Shown here: piece after piece, positions 8,483 through 15,602 of the stretch
Layout of the letters: each line of letters begins with the position of its first letter
Position numbering within the stretch: the stretch's first letter is position 1
NCBI GenBank assembly: GCA_037447655.1
Contig: JBBHKE010000873.1
Location: forward strand, 1-15,602
Length of the DNA: 15,602 nt
Source of the DNA: Zygnema cylindricum
Lineage: Eukaryota > Streptophyta > Zygnematophyceae > Zygnematales > Zygnemataceae
Direction: 5' to 3'
Program-made: the position numbers and the translations under genes
The notes under the pieces: generated by a model
What the model was told of the DNA's origin: nothing
The model's input: only the letters and a program-made list of their open reading frames with translations
Database searches by the model: none

Positions 8483-11239
8483 AGGGAAATGGGAAAAAGC
8501 AGGGGGAAAGGGGAAAAAGCAGGGGAATGGGGAAAAAGCAGGGGAGAAGGGGAAAGAGCAGGGAAAAAGAGGGCATGGGGAAAGAAAGCAGGGAAAAAAA
8601 GAAGGGGGAAAGAGAAGGGGGAAAGGGAAGGGGGATAGGGAAGGGGGAAAGGGAAATTGCAAGAGGGAAAGAGAAAAAGGGAAAGGGAAAAAGGGGAAAA
8701 GGGAAAGGGTAAGTGGGAAAGAGGAAGAGGGAAAGGGAAGCGGAAAAGGGAAGAAGGAAAGGGAAGAAGGGAGGAGGAAAAGGGGAAGGAGCAGGGGGAA
8801 AGAGGGCAGGGGGAAAGAGGGCAGGGGGAAAACAAGGGGGAAAGAGGGCAGGGGAGAAAAAGAAGGGGGAAAGAGAAGGTGGAAATGGAAGGGGGATAGG
8901 GAAGGGGGGAAGGGAAATAGAAAGAGGGAAAGGGAAATTGAAAAAGGGAAAGGGAAAAAGGGGAGAACGGGGAAAAGGGAAAAAAGAGAAAAAAGGGAAA
9001 AAAGAGGGGAAAAAGGGGAAAAAGGGGGGAAAAGGGGGAAAAAAGGGGAAAAAAGAGGAAAAGGGGAAAAAGTGGGAAAAATGGGGAAAGGGGAAAAAAG
9101 GGGGAAAACGGGGAAAAGAAGGGGAAAATGGGGAAAAAGGGGAAAAGGGGGGAAAAGGGGAAAAAGGGGAAAAAAGGTAAAAAGGCAAAAAGGGGAAAAA
9201 AAACGGGAAAAGGGAAAAAACGGGAAAAGGGGAAAAAGGGGAAAAAGGGAAAAAAAACGGGAAAAGGGGAAAAAGGGGAAAAAAGGGGAAATGGGAATAA
9301 AAGGGGAAAAAAGGAGAAAAGGTTAAACAGGGAAATAGGGTAAAAAGGGAAACAGGGAAAAAAGGGAAAAATGGGGAACAAGGGAAAAAAGAGAAAAAAG
9401 GGGAAAAAAGGAAAAAAGGGGAAAAAGGGAAACAGGGAAAGGGAAGAGGGAAAGGGGGGAAGGGAAAGGGGGAAGAGGGAAAGGGAAGGAGGGAAAGGGA
9501 AGAGGTAAAGGGGAAGGAGCAAGGGGAAAGGTGAAAGGGGAAAAAGGGAAAAAAGGAGAAAAAGGGAAAAAAGGGAAAGGGAAGAGGGAAAGGGGAAAGG
9601 AAAGGAGGGAAAAGGAAGGAGGGAAAGGGGAAGAGGGAAAGGGGAAGGGGGAAAGGGGAAGAGGGAAAGGGAGACGGGAAAGGGAAGAAGGAAAGGGAAG
9701 AAGGGAAGAGGGAAAGGGGAAGGAGCAGGGGGAAAGGGGAAAGAGCAAGGGGGAGAGGGCAGGAAGAAAAAGAAGGGGGAAAGGGGAAAGAGCCGGGGGA
9801 AGAGGGCAGGAAGAAAAAGAAGGGGGAAAGAGAAGGGGGAAAAAAGGGAAGGGGGGTAGAGAAGGGGGAAAGGGAAGGGGGATAGGGAAAGGGGAAAGGA
9901 GGGGAAAGGAAATTGCGAGAGGGGAAGGGAAAAAAGGGAAAAATAAAGGAAAAAGGGAAATAAGGGAAAAAGAGGGAAAAGGAAAAAAGAGGGAAAATAG
10001 AAAAAGAGGGGAAAAAAGGGAAAAAAAAAGGGAAAAAACGGGAAAAAGGGGGAAAAGAGGGAAAAAAAAGGAAAAGGGAAAAGGGGAAAAAGGGAAAAAG
10101 GGAAAAAAGGGGAAAAAGGGGAAAAAGGGGAAAAGGGGAAAAAGGGGAAAAAGGGAAAAAGGAAAAAAGGGGAAAAAGGGAAAAAGGAAAAAAGGGGAAA
10201 AAGGGAAAAAAAAGGGAAAAAGGGGAAAAAGGGAAAAAGGGAAAAAGGGAGGAGGGAAAAGGGAACGGGAAGGGAAGGGAAGGGAAGGAGGGAAGGAAAG
10301 GAAGGAGGGAAGGGAAGGGAAGAGAAGGGAAGGGAAGGGAAGGGAAGGGGAGGGAAGGAAAGGGGAGGGAAGGGGAGGGAAGGGAAGGGAAGGGAAAGAG
10401 GGAAGGTAAAGAGGGAAGAGGAGGAAAGGGAAGGGAAGGAGGGAAGGGAAGAGAATGGAAGGAAAGAGAAGGGAAGGAAAGGGAAGGGAAGGGAAGGGAA
10501 AGGGAAAGGGAAAGGGAAAGGGAAAAGGAAGGGGAAGGAGGGAAGGGAACGGAAGGGAAAGGGAAAGAAGGGAAGGGAAGGGAAAGGGAAAGGGAAAGGG
10601 AAAAGGGAAAGGGAAAGAAAGAAAGGGAAGGGAAAGGGAAAGGGAAAGGGAAAGGAAAGGGAAGGGAAGGGAAGGGAAGGGAAAGGGAAAGGGAAAGGAA
10701 AAGAGAAAAGGGAAAGGGAAAGAAAGAAAGAAAGGGAAAGAGAAATGGAAAGGGAAAGAGAAAAAAAGAGAAAGGGAAAGGGAAGGGGAAAGGGAAAAGG
10801 AAAGGAAAGAGGGAAAGGGAAGAAGGGAAAAGGAAAAAGGGAAAAAGGGAAAAAGGGAAAGGGAAGAGGGAAAAGGAAAAAGGGAAAGGGAAAAAGGGAA
10901 AGGGAAGAGGGAAAGGGAAGAGGGAAAGGGAAGAGGGAAAGGGAGGAGGGAAAGGAAAAAGGGAAAGGGAAAAGGGAAAAGGGAAACGGGGAAAGGGAAA
11001 CAGGGAAAGGAAAGAGGGAAAGGGGGAGAGGGAAAGGGGGAGAGGGAAAGAGGGAGAGGGAAAGAGGGAAAGGGAAAGAGGGAAAGGGAAAGAGGGAAAG
11101 GGGAAAAGGGAAAGGGGAAAAGGGAAAGGGAAAGAGGGAAAGGGGGGGAAATGGGAAAGGGAAAAGGAAAAAGGGAAACAGGGAAAGAGAAACAGGGAAA
11201 GGAAAGAGGGAAAGGGGGAGAGGGAAAGGGGGAAAGGGA

Positions 11240-12198
11240 AAGGGGGAAAGGGAAAAAGGGAAAGGGGAAAAGGGAAAGGGAAAGAGGGAAAGGGAAGCGG
11301 GAAAGGGAAGAAGGAAAGGGAAGAAGGAAAGAAAAGAAGGGAAGAGGGAAAGAGGAAAGAGCAGGGGGAAAGGGTAAGAGGGAAAGTGGAAAGAGCAGGG
11401 CTAAAGAGGGCAGGGGGAAAGAGCAGGGGGAAAGGGAAAGAGGGAAAGGGAAAGAGGGAAAGGGGAAAGGGAAAAGGGGAAAGGTTAAAGGAAAAAGGGA
11501 AAAGGAAAAAGGGAAAGAGAAAAAGGGAAGGGAAAAGGGAAGGGGAAAGGGAAGGGTAGGGAAGGGAAGGAGGGAAGAGGAGGGAGGGGAAGGAGGGAAG
11601 GGAAGGACGGAATGGAAGGGAACGAGGGAAGGGAAGGAGGGAAGGGAAGAAAGGAGGGAAGGAAGGAGGGAAGGGAAGGGAAGGGAAGGGAAGGGTTGGG
11701 GGAGGGAAGGGAAGGCGGGAAGAGAAAGATGGAAAGGAAGGAGGGAGGGAAGGGAAGGAGGGAGGGAAGGGAAGGAGGGAGGGAAGGGAAGGAGGGAAGG
11801 AGGGAAGGGAAGGGAAGGGAAGGGAAGGGAAGGGAAGGGAAAGAGAAAGGAAAAAGGAAAGGAAAAGGGAAAGGGAAAGGGAAAGTGGAAAGGGAAAGGG
11901 AAAGGGAAAAGGGGAAAGGAATAAGGGAAAGGGAAAAGGAAAAGGGAAGAGGGAGAGGGAAAGGGGGAGAGGGAAAGGGGGAAAGGGAAAAAGGGAAAGG
12001 GGAAAAGGGAAAGGGAAAGAGGGAAAGGGAAGCGGGAAAGGGAAGAAGGAAAGGGAAGAAGGAAAGAAAAGAAGGGAAGAGGGAAAGAGGAAAGAGCAGG
12101 GGGAAAGGGTAAGAGGGAAAGTGGAAAGAGCAGGGCTAAAGAGGGCAGGGGGAAAGAGCAGGGGGAAAGGGAAAGAGGGAAAGGGAAAGAGGGAAAGG
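11240..12198 (+). repeat. 735-bp-offset duplication in the polypurine tract
   Basis: A segment of about 225 bp at 11240-11463 reappears at about 11975-12198, with the landmarks GAAGCGGG (11294, 12029) and GCAGGGCTAAAGAGGGC shared at a constant 735-bp offset. The copies look identical by eye. Confidence 0.85.
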
Positions 12199-12325
12199 GA
12201 AATTGCAAGAGGAAAAGGGACATTGCAAGAGGGAAATGGAAAGAGGGAAAGGAAAATTGCAAGAGGGAAAGGGAAATTGCAAGAGGGAAATAGCAAGAGG
12301 GAAAGGGAGCGAGGGAAAGGGAAAG

Positions 12326-12714
12326 TTCCGGCCATTCGCCTCCTACATTGTTTCTTTCAGACACAATAATTTTTTTAGAGATGACTCAAAAAAAGAAAAG
12401 GGTTCAAAAATTGACCATTTTATTTTCCCATCCGCACTATTTAAGTTGAACAATGTACCAGCTCGTCGAAAAAAGGTATTGCTTATAATTACTGGAAAGA
12501 GGGGAAGTTTCTTAAATTGTTATTTGTTCTTTGTAAACGCGAGAAAGGTGAAAAACATATTTTGTTTCATCCGGCAACTTTTTTGCCTTATCCTAGATGT
12601 AACATTTTGTGGGTTTTTTGCAGCCTTTGTAAATTTTGAAGATATTTACGGAAAGAGAATTATGGTGTGTTAAAAAAATGTGTTTGTTTGACAACAGTCG
12701 AGCGGAATTTTGTG
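12326..12714. other. AT-rich stretch flanking the purine tract, no gene recognised
   Basis: An open frame on the plus strand runs from within the purine tract to 12673. Its last 110 or so codons are Phe/Lys-rich without a motif. Splice-like signals occur on the plus strand (TTTCTTTCAG near 12350-12359, AAGGTATTG near 12475, TTTTTTGCAG near 12613-12622), but no exon combination gave a convincing continuous frame. The upstream exon of the minus-strand gene of copy A should lie at or beyond this region, and it was not found. Confidence 0.35.
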
Positions 12715-12880
12715 TCGATCAGTTAAACTGAATTTATGGTGATTGGATAAACGAGATGTTGATCAGTTTAACGGAATGTCGATCAGTTAAACATAATGTT
12801 GACCAGTTAAACTGAATGTGTGTCAATCAGGGACGTTGATCAGTTAAACTAGATGTTGATCCAGTTAAACGGAATCTGTG
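12715..12880. repeat. 20-bp minisatellite GATCAGTTAAAC
   Basis: GATCAGTTAAAC or a close variant starts at 12717, 12761, 12781, 12801, 12838 and 12858. The step is 20 bp in the clear stretches, with degenerate units between. The unit is roughly GATCAGTTAAACNGAATGTT. Confidence 0.8.
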
Positions 12881-13099
12881 TTAATTGACTGTTAATGAAA
12901 TTATCTTTTTCGTAAAGCTGTATTGAAACTTTAAGGAAAATATATTTGTCGAGTGCTATCTTTCTGGCGAATTTTGACCCGTGCCACAGAAACCTACTAC
13001 CGCGGAAAAAATAATTCAGAAAAAACAAAATGACAACTGTGGAAAAAGTACTTCAGAAAAAAACAAAATAATAATTTGCCAGTGAATGCTGCCAATCTA
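12881..13099. other. Spacer with a 37-bp duplication
   Basis: Two imperfect 37-bp units (beginning GCGGAAAAA at 13002 and GTGGAAAAA at 13039, each with TTCAGAAAAAA) precede relic R4. No gene is recognised. Confidence 0.5.
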
Positions 13100-13400
13100 G
13101 ACAGTATAAGAGAAATTTCTTTTGCTGTAGCTACAAAACAAGTTGTAGCAAATCTTGACTTTTTATATACAAGAAAAATGACAAAACCTTTAGGAGGAAA
13201 TATAGTAAGCCATTCTGCAAGATACAGATTTGAATTAAAAAAAGCTAGAAATAACTTTAGACTTTTCAAAGTAGAAGTTGATTTGAATTAAAAAAAGTTA
13301 AAAATAGCTTTATATTCAAAATAGAAGATGCACCAGATTTGCCTTTAGTCAATCTAGTGATGAAATTTCTCAAGGGGGTGTAAAAGAAATAGATGAATAA
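13100..13400 (+). pseudogene. RadA-like relic copy R4
   Basis: This is the clearest copy. The frame reads SIREISFAVATKQVVANLDF, then LYTRKMTKPLGGNIVSHS and ARYRFELKKARNNFRLFKVE. It breaks at a 53-bp tandem duplication (units at 13227 and 13280). The second unit returns to frame with KIEDAPDLP, and GGVKEIDE with a TAA at 13398-13400 ends it. The order of a T.QV.AN strand, a PxGG loop, HSxxYRFxLKK, a DAPDLP-type turn and a GV tail matches the C-terminal half of archaeal RadA and eukaryotic Rad51/DMC1 better than bacterial RecA. The Walker A and B half is absent. The identification needs a profile search. Confidence 0.55.
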
Positions 13401-13545
13401 GAATAAAAAACAAATATCTTTATTGTATATGTTACTTATTATAAGTCCAATGATTTTTTTCACTAGTTTAAATATACATTTATCAGCAGGTTATAGAGAT
13501 TTGGAATTTAGAAAAACTCCCGAATTTTGTATCAAAATATCTCAC
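13393..13545 (+). other. Small hydrophobic ORF start, copy after R4
   Basis: The ATG overlaps the relic's last codons by 8 bases. The frame begins MNKNKKQISLLYMLLIISP and has a hydrophobic stretch, like the ORF at 3951. It continues (NIHLSAGYRDLEFRKTPEF) into the 3' end of a tRNA-like gene, so the natural C-terminus is lost. It may be a secreted or membrane-anchored protein in its source genome. The family is unknown. Confidence 0.35.
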
Positions 13546-13547
13546 GC

Positions 13548-13575
13548 GGGGGTTCAAATCCCTCTATCTCCACCA
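13548..13575 (+). pseudogene. 3' end of a tRNA or tmRNA with encoded CCA
   Basis: The T arm is GGGGG-TTCAAAT-CCCTC (13548-13564; one G:U pair, otherwise Watson-Crick). It is followed by a 7-base acceptor strand TATCTCC, discriminator A and CCA at 13573-13575. No matching 5' half (GGAGATA or GGGGATA) or anticodon arm could be found upstream, so the gene is truncated. The sequence resembles bacterial tRNA-Ser, tRNA-Leu or tmRNA 3' ends. The A discriminator argues against Ser. Confidence 0.55.
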
Positions 13576-13584
13576 AATTTTACT

Positions 13585-13659
13585 CGGGAAGTAGCCGAAC
13601 AGTAAGGCACTTGGTTTGGGACCAAGGGATAGGAGGTTCAATTCCTGTCTTCCCGACCA
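13585..13659 (+). tRNA. tRNA-Pro(UGG), bacterial type, probably decayed
   Basis: The acceptor CGGGAAG pairs perfectly with CTTCCCG (13649-13655), followed by discriminator A and an encoded CCA (13657-13659). The D stem is GCC/GGC. The anticodon stem CTTGG/CCAAG holds the loop TTTGGGA with anticodon TGG at 13617-13619. The C1:G72 pair with A73 is the bacterial tRNA-Pro identity set; archaeal and eukaryotic tRNA-Pro use G1:C72. Encoded CCA also points to a prokaryote. Two defects suggest decay: the T stem has a G-G mismatch (GGAGG/CCTGT), and the D loop reads ACAG where the conserved GG is expected. It ends 2 bp from the convergent tsaD relic. Confidence 0.85.
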
Positions 13660-13661
13660 TT

Positions 13662-14037
13662 TTAATACTTGTATTTTATCTGATAGAAAGCGCGAATGCC
13701 GATCATGGCAGCGTTATCAGTAGCGTAAGGAAGATCGGGAAGAAAAAAACTAATTTTCTCATCTATTTTTTTCATTTCTTTAGTTAAGTATTCACGCAGA
13801 AATTTATTAGCAATAACACTACCACCAATATTTATAGAACGTGGCTTTTTTTTATAATAAGCCAACTTGAGTTTTTTCACTAAGATATGAGCTAAGCGCC
13901 ACTGAAAAGAACAGGCCAGATTGGGTAAAGATAGCTTGTTTCTCTTTTTGAATTAAACGAGCTAAAGCAAAGGTATAATCCAGGCTATCATCATTTTTGG
14001 GAAAAGGTAAAGGATAACTAACTTGGGCCGAAAAAAC
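13662..14037 (-). pseudogene. tsaD: tsaD C-terminal fragment, frameshifted
   Basis: TsaD makes the N6-threonylcarbamoyl group on A37 of ANN-decoding tRNAs, together with TsaB, TsaE and TsaC. Reading from 14037, the relic gives VSYPLPFPKNDDSLDYTFA and LARLIQKEK, like the PRPM and LDFSFSG region of the family. A frameshift falls near 13930-13945. The next frame gives LPNLAFSFQWRLAHILVKKL, then SINIGGSVIANKFLREYL and LPYATDNAAMIGIRAF, ending at TAA (13662-13664). The GG-ANxxLR and TDNAAMI motifs are diagnostic of TsaD, and DNAAM fits the bacterial form. Only the last third or so of a protein of about 335 residues is left, and the fragment starts at a junction with repeat DNA. It is AT-rich like its neighbours. 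A bacterium such as a reduced-genome symbiont is a likely source (inference). Confidence 0.85.
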
Positions 14038-14126
14038 TAGACCTAGAGTTTGGATTATACATTTGGTTTTAATAATTTTAGTGTTTAATTTAAGAGTTTA
14101 TTATAAAGAACGTTATAAAAAAAAAT
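14038..14126. other. Junction segment shared with 4060-4160
   Basis: From CCTAGAGTTT to about 14115 this matches the sequence after relic R3, so the RadA-like block and this segment belonged together before duplication. In copy A the tRNA/tsaD interval between them is replaced by about 35 bp of mostly A. Confidence 0.6.
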
Positions 14127-14197
14127 GAACTGAAGTGAAAGGAAAAAAAAAAAAGAACCTAAGTGAAAGGAAAAAAAAAATGAACCGAAGTGAAAGG
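14127..14197 (+). repeat. Three-copy 27-28 bp repeat
   Basis: GAACTGAAGTGAAAGG, GAACCTAAGTGAAAGG and GAACCGAAGTGAAAGG start at 14127, 14155 and 14182, separated by A runs. Copy A has a single unit at 5790-5805. Confidence 0.8.
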
Positions 14198-14447
14198 AAA
14201 AAAAAAAATGAAATGGAATGAAATGACATGAAATGGACAATATTAATTAAAAAAAAAACAAAAACAAATGAAACGAAATGAAATAAATTATTAAAAACAA
14301 ATGATTAAAGAAACATCACAAGAAATGCAATTTTCAAAAATCGAGACACATCTTCTCTCTTTCACGCGACTATCTAAAACACTCGATATTGATTCCATTA
14401 TTTTCACATTATTTCTATTTCTATTTCTCTTTCTCTTTCTCTTTCTC

Positions 14448-14453
14448 TTTATT
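14448..14453 (-). promoter_or_regulatory. AATAAA polyadenylation signal, copy B
   Basis: AATAAA begins 9 bases past the stop codon on the minus strand. The 3' UTR would be very short, with cleavage expected inside the adjoining GAAA-rich run (gene strand). Confidence 0.6.
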
Positions 14454-14462
14454 GTGAAAACA

Positions 14463-15523
14463 TTATTGAAACCACCTTTGCGGATATTTTAACTTTTTTG
14501 ACAGAATTTGAATCATATCTTTCGCCGCTAACTTTCCCTCTTCTTCACTAATCCAAAATGGCAATCCTCTATATTTTTCTAAAAAGCGAATTTTTTTTTC
14601 TTCATCAAATAAGATTTTTTTTGTCACCGAGACATCATCCGGTTCGAATATACACCATCCTCGAACCGACCACGATGTCGATTTACACAATCGGGGTTTT
14701 AATCCTGAGGATACATTAAATCTGTATAATACAAAATTGACAAAAGGTATTAGAAGGTATTATTAGAAGGTATTAGAAAGTATTAGAAGGCATTAGAAGG
14801 TATTATTAGAAGGTATTAGAAGGTATCATAATCGTTCATGAATTTGTTGACGAAATAGAATTATTAAAAGCAATCACAAAATCGACAAAAAAGGTACTAG
14901 AATTATCGATGAGTTAATGGTTAATGGATTATAGTATTAGAGGTAATTACAAAAGTGGCAATTAAGGTGTTAGAACAATTAACGACTTAATGACTTAATG
15001 AATTAATGATTAATGAACTATAAAAAGTCGAGAGATTTGAATGTTATTATTCTACAACAGAGGTTATGGACGTTTTCAAAATATTGTATGAGAACAAAGA
15101 ATGACCTTAAACATTAAACTCTCATCATCTAAAATAGTTTTAGTAATAAGTTTATTTTTCAATGTGGTGTGAAAAACACCACATTGTAAAATGTTCCTTT
15201 CTTTCATTTGTTCCTTTACTTGCCGAGCCTCGAATTTTCCGATGGTTTTCGAGACTCTTTGAATCGAGAATCGATGCCGGACTCTTTTTAATAGAAAAAA
15301 AGTTTTTAAAGAAAAAAAAGTGTGAAAAGGGGGTTTCTCAACTTTTAATTACTTTTGTCATCTGTTTCTTTACTTACCGAGCCTCGAATTTGCCAATGGT
15401 TCTCGCAACTCTTTGAAGCGTGAATCCGTTGTTGGTCTCGGCTTTACAAACTTTTTTGTCTCTTCCCGGCCTCCAACACTCGAAATAAGCGTACCACCCA
15501 AATATTATTGTGTCGCTGTAGGC
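14463..15523 (-). CDS. 3' end of an unrecognised spliced gene, copy B (two exons)
   Basis: The two exons are 15378-15523 (146 bp) and 14463-14721 (259 bp), separated by a 656-bp GTAAGT...ACAG intron. The first begins after CTTAG with codon GCC and ends with two bases (CG). The second begins with A, completing CGA (Arg). Together they encode 134 residues with no stop until TAA at 14463: AYSDTIIFGWYAYFECWRPG near the start, RTIGKFEAR-FNVSSG across the junction, LCKSTSWSVRGW and FWISEEEGKLAAKDMIQIL later, ending KLKYPQRWFQ. It is rich in Trp, Lys and Cys, with no obvious membrane segment. No family is recognised. The 5' part lies beyond the window. Copy A differs by conservative changes and one 9-bp indel in the terminal exon, which suggests past constraint. 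Alternative view: a repeated exon pair within a mobile or amplified unit. Confidence 0.65.
14745..14828 (-). repeat. Intronic 10-bp minisatellite, copy B
   Basis: About nine units of TTCTAATACC, some extended by ATT, lie 24-107 bases upstream of the terminal-exon acceptor. The array is longer than in copy A. Each unit contains the branch-point-like CTAAT. Confidence 0.8.
15161..15185. other. Intronic hairpin, copy B
   Basis: AATGTGGTG and CACCACATT form perfect 9-bp arms around TGAAAAA. The arms are longer than in copy A. Confidence 0.5.
15224..15281 (-). other. Duplicated exon half, copy B (decayed)
   Basis: This is the counterpart of 6789-6847. The frame HRFSIQRVSKTIGKFEA is still readable, but one base is missing near the acceptor, so phase 0 is lost. 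The donor reads GCAAGT instead of GTAAGT. GC donors can work, but the frame loss suggests the segment is no longer used. Confidence 0.5.
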
Positions 15524-15532
15524 CTAAGGAAC

Positions 15533-15602
15533 AAAAAGGGAAGGGAAGGGAAGGGATGGGAAGGGAAGGGAAGGGAAAGGAAAGGAAAGGAAAGGAGGGA
15601 AA
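15533..15602 (+). repeat. Start of a second polypurine tract
   Basis: AAGGG pentamers begin at the same position relative to the 146-bp exon as in copy A, right after CCTAAGGAACAAA, and run off the window. The repeat is thus part of the duplicated gene structure. Confidence 0.9.

Larger units (their letters stand above)
7097..12325 (+). repeat. 5.2-kb polypurine tract
   Basis: Apart from scattered C and T, the plus strand is only A and G for more than 5.2 kb. It is made of alternating blocks of related short units. The AAGGG pentamer dominates near 7097-7400, 10262-10500 and 11560-11830. GGGAAA hexamers dominate near 7850-8170 and 10500-11560. Longer-period G4A4-5 units occupy about 8940-9430 and 9920-10250, and blocks marked by GCAGGGGG and TTGCAAGAGG lie near 8170-8940, 9430-9920 and the right end. 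Runs of GGG separated by AA or AAA are G-quadruplex-type sequence, and mirror symmetry suits H-DNA. The long open frames in it (up to 1752 codons on the minus strand) arise because every stop codon needs both a T and a purine. Confidence 0.97.
14108..15540. repeat. Segmental duplication, copy B
   Basis: This copy of the unit at 5771-7095 has the same order of parts. Local expansions distinguish it: three copies of GAACYGAAGTGAAAGG instead of one, a longer CTTTCT run near 14417-14450, and a longer intronic minisatellite. It runs into a new polypurine tract at the right edge. Confidence 0.9.

Noticed and set aside
7077-12335. Open frames of up to 1752 codons on the minus strand (Pro/Phe/Ser/Leu-rich) and up to 489 codons on the plus strand (Gly/Lys/Arg/Glu-rich)
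   Set aside because: A strand with almost only purines or only pyrimidines cannot form TAA, TAG or TGA, so all frames stay open. The translations are low-complexity and all frames look alike.
12330-12673. Plus-strand gene downstream of the purine tract
   Set aside because: The frame has no recognisable motif and no convincing start. Splice-like signals nearby did not give a continuous frame.
14301-14492. 63-codon plus-strand ORF with a Phe/Leu run
   Set aside because: It is antisense to the terminal exon and its run comes from a CTTTCT repeat. Copy A has an early stop (MIKETSQEM then TAA).

Overview
The window looks like AT-rich, repeat-dominated eukaryotic nuclear DNA. The evidence is phase-matched spliced exons on the minus strand with a GTAAGT donor, YAG acceptors and an AATAAA signal close after the stop codon. 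Around them lie satellites, minisatellites and a purine-only tract of more than 5 kb. The species cannot be named from what is visible. An invertebrate or a protist both fit.

Layout. Bases 22-1187 are a dyad-rich satellite with a 62-bp repeat unit. Bases 1190-3430 hold mostly unique DNA with short GA-rich, 20-bp, 33-bp and 63-bp repeats. Bases 3431-4044 carry three tandem, broken copies of a fragment resembling the C-terminal half of a RecA/RadA/Rad51-type ATPase, followed by the start of a small hydrophobic ORF. Bases 4045-5770 are AT-rich with one broken reading frame. Bases 5771-7095 (unit A) carry a degraded minus-strand gene end. Bases 7097-12325 are a polypurine tract. Bases 12326-13100 are AT-rich and include a 20-bp minisatellite. 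Bases 13105-14037 carry a fourth RadA-like relic, a tRNA 3' end, a bacterial-type tRNA-Pro(UGG) and a frameshifted C-terminal piece of tsaD. Bases 14108-15540 (unit B) repeat unit A with the gene end still open, and the purine tract begins again at 15533.

Two things stand out. First, units A and B each contain the last two coding exons of an unrecognised gene. An exon of 146 bp ends in phase 2 and joins in frame to a terminal exon that supplies the missing base. In both copies the polypurine tract is, on the gene's own strand, a pyrimidine tract that runs straight into the acceptor AG of the 146-bp exon. The 5.2-kb repeat is therefore best read as intron sequence at a splice acceptor. The 1752-codon open frame on that strand is an artefact of stop-free composition. 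Second, bacterial-looking genes (tRNA-Pro with a C1:G72 pair and encoded CCA, beside tsaD) and RadA-like fragments are embedded between these repeats. Copies R3 and R4 of the RadA-like relic share the same 53-bp internal duplication, which argues that this relic was copied inside the host DNA and is not a simple assembly chimera.

No complete gene is present. The prokaryote-like pieces are all broken or carry mutations. The minus-strand gene runs off the right edge in copy B and has an in-frame stop in copy A.
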